NCBI GenBank assembly: GCA_017963875.1
Contig: JAGCTA010000348.1
Coordinates: 1-22,607, forward strand
Direction of reading: 5' to 3'
From: Victivallales bacterium
GTDB taxonomy: Bacteria > Verrucomicrobiota > Lentisphaeria > Oligosphaerales > Oligosphaeraceae
DNA: 22,607 nucleotides
Position numbers and translations under genes: made by a program. Below are positions 22,205-22,607 of the stretch, one piece after another; the stretch's first letter is position 1, and each line of letters starts with the position of its first letter. The notes beneath the pieces are model-generated. The model made no database searches. It was not told the DNA's origin and worked only from the letters and a program-made list of their open reading frames with translations.

Positions 22205-22607
22205 TCATTTGCAGATTAGGAACAGCCCTGCGCCACAGACAAGGATGCCCAGAATCTGCCGTGGCGTGATGGTTTCCTTGTAAAGCAGACAGCCGATGGC
22301 AAGAAGCGCGATGGCAAGGCAGATGTTCGCCGTCAGCGCGCCGACGCTGACTTTCCAGCCCGCGCGATAAAGGAACACATAGCCTGCCTCAAGCCCCACG
22401 ATGGCAAACGAGAGTACCAGCGAGGTCCAGTTGATTTTTGCCAGGTCCGAACCAATGGCGTTCCCGCGGGTTCCGCACAGGAACAGCGTCGCCGACAGCA
22501 CGGCTCCAGCCAGATAGGTAACAGTCAGCGAGGCGAAAGCATTTGCATTGGACGGCATGGACTTGGTACAGATGTTATAGAAACAGTTCGATGCCACAAT
22601 CAGCATC
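22205..22607 (-). CDS. EamA-type small multidrug/metabolite transporter half-protein (5' end cut)
   Basis: Some 133 residues are visible with four to five hydrophobic segments: NAFASLTVTYLAGAVLSATL, TSLVLSFAIVGLEAGYVFLY, ALTANICLAIALLAIGCLLY and QILGILVCGAGLFLICK. The YKETITPRQILGILVCGAG end (re-entry loop then last helix) is typical of EamA/DMT domains. The first Met in the frame is one base from the window edge, and related proteins of about 140 residues have some residues before NCFYNICTKSMPSNAN, so the true start probably lies just outside. As a single five-helix unit it would work as a dimer in the inner membrane; substrate unknown. Confidence 0.85.
   Translation of the reverse strand, partial: MLIVASNCFYNICTKSMPSNANAFASLTVTYLAGAVLSATLFLCGTRGNAIGSDLAKINWTSLVLSFAIVGLEAGYVFLYRAGWKVSVGALTANICLAIALLAIGCLLYKETITPRQILGILVCGAGLFLICK

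Overview
The window looks like a chromosomal segment of a Gram-negative bacterium that uses strong Shine-Dalgarno sites (AGGAG-type) before most genes. A lipobox protein and a Sec signal-peptide protein are present. The consistent Shine-Dalgarno use argues against Bacteroidota. A gut-type Verrucomicrobiota/Lentisphaerota/Kiritimatiellota-like host is possible, but this is a guess and the sequence does not prove a phylum. No rRNA, tRNA, integrase, transposase or CRISPR array is visible.

Region 1 (about 1-16.5 kb, all minus strand) reads as one long defence operon starting at the right. Its order is: small XRE/Cro-type regulator; SNF2-family helicase with a degenerate PLD-like N-terminus; TIR-like/nucleoside-deoxyribosyltransferase-fold protein; a 621-residue protein of unknown function with a DUF4365-like nuclease-type N-terminus; DUF4391 protein; AlbA_2/GHKL-like protein; type III methyltransferase (Mod); type III restriction subunit (Res); DUF3800 protein; a second AlbA_2/GHKL-like protein; and the first codons of a further gene, probably a third AlbA_2 protein. 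Gaps are 4-74 bp, and two junctions overlap (ATGA and TAATG). The core is a complete type III restriction-modification pair; the rest makes it a composite system that I cannot match to a named one. Both complete AlbA_2 genes carry in-frame tandem DNA repeats (5 x 12 bp and 7 x 21 bp) in the linker before a C-terminal winged-helix-like region. Base composition is patchy: about 55-60% GC in sampled helicase and Mod stretches but about 18-25% in sampled stretches of the 621-residue gene and the Mod target-recognition region, which suggests assembly from different sources.

Region 2 (16.5-18.3 kb) holds a control region for the operon, with a -10 candidate, a 9-bp direct repeat at 21-bp spacing and an imperfect hairpin. 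It also holds a small minus-strand operon of three short uncharacterised genes. The last of these encodes only 36 residues with a CHWDGYPE motif and looks like a truncated member of a larger family.

Region 3 (18.8-22.6 kb) is higher in GC and looks like ordinary chromosome. It contains a plus-strand exported protein fusing a UGSC-like Cys-rich domain to a second conserved domain and a Gly/Asn-rich tail. It ends one base from a convergent minus-strand group: an EamA-type membrane protein (cut by the window end), a lipoprotein flavodoxin with a possible second internal start, and a metallophosphoesterase.
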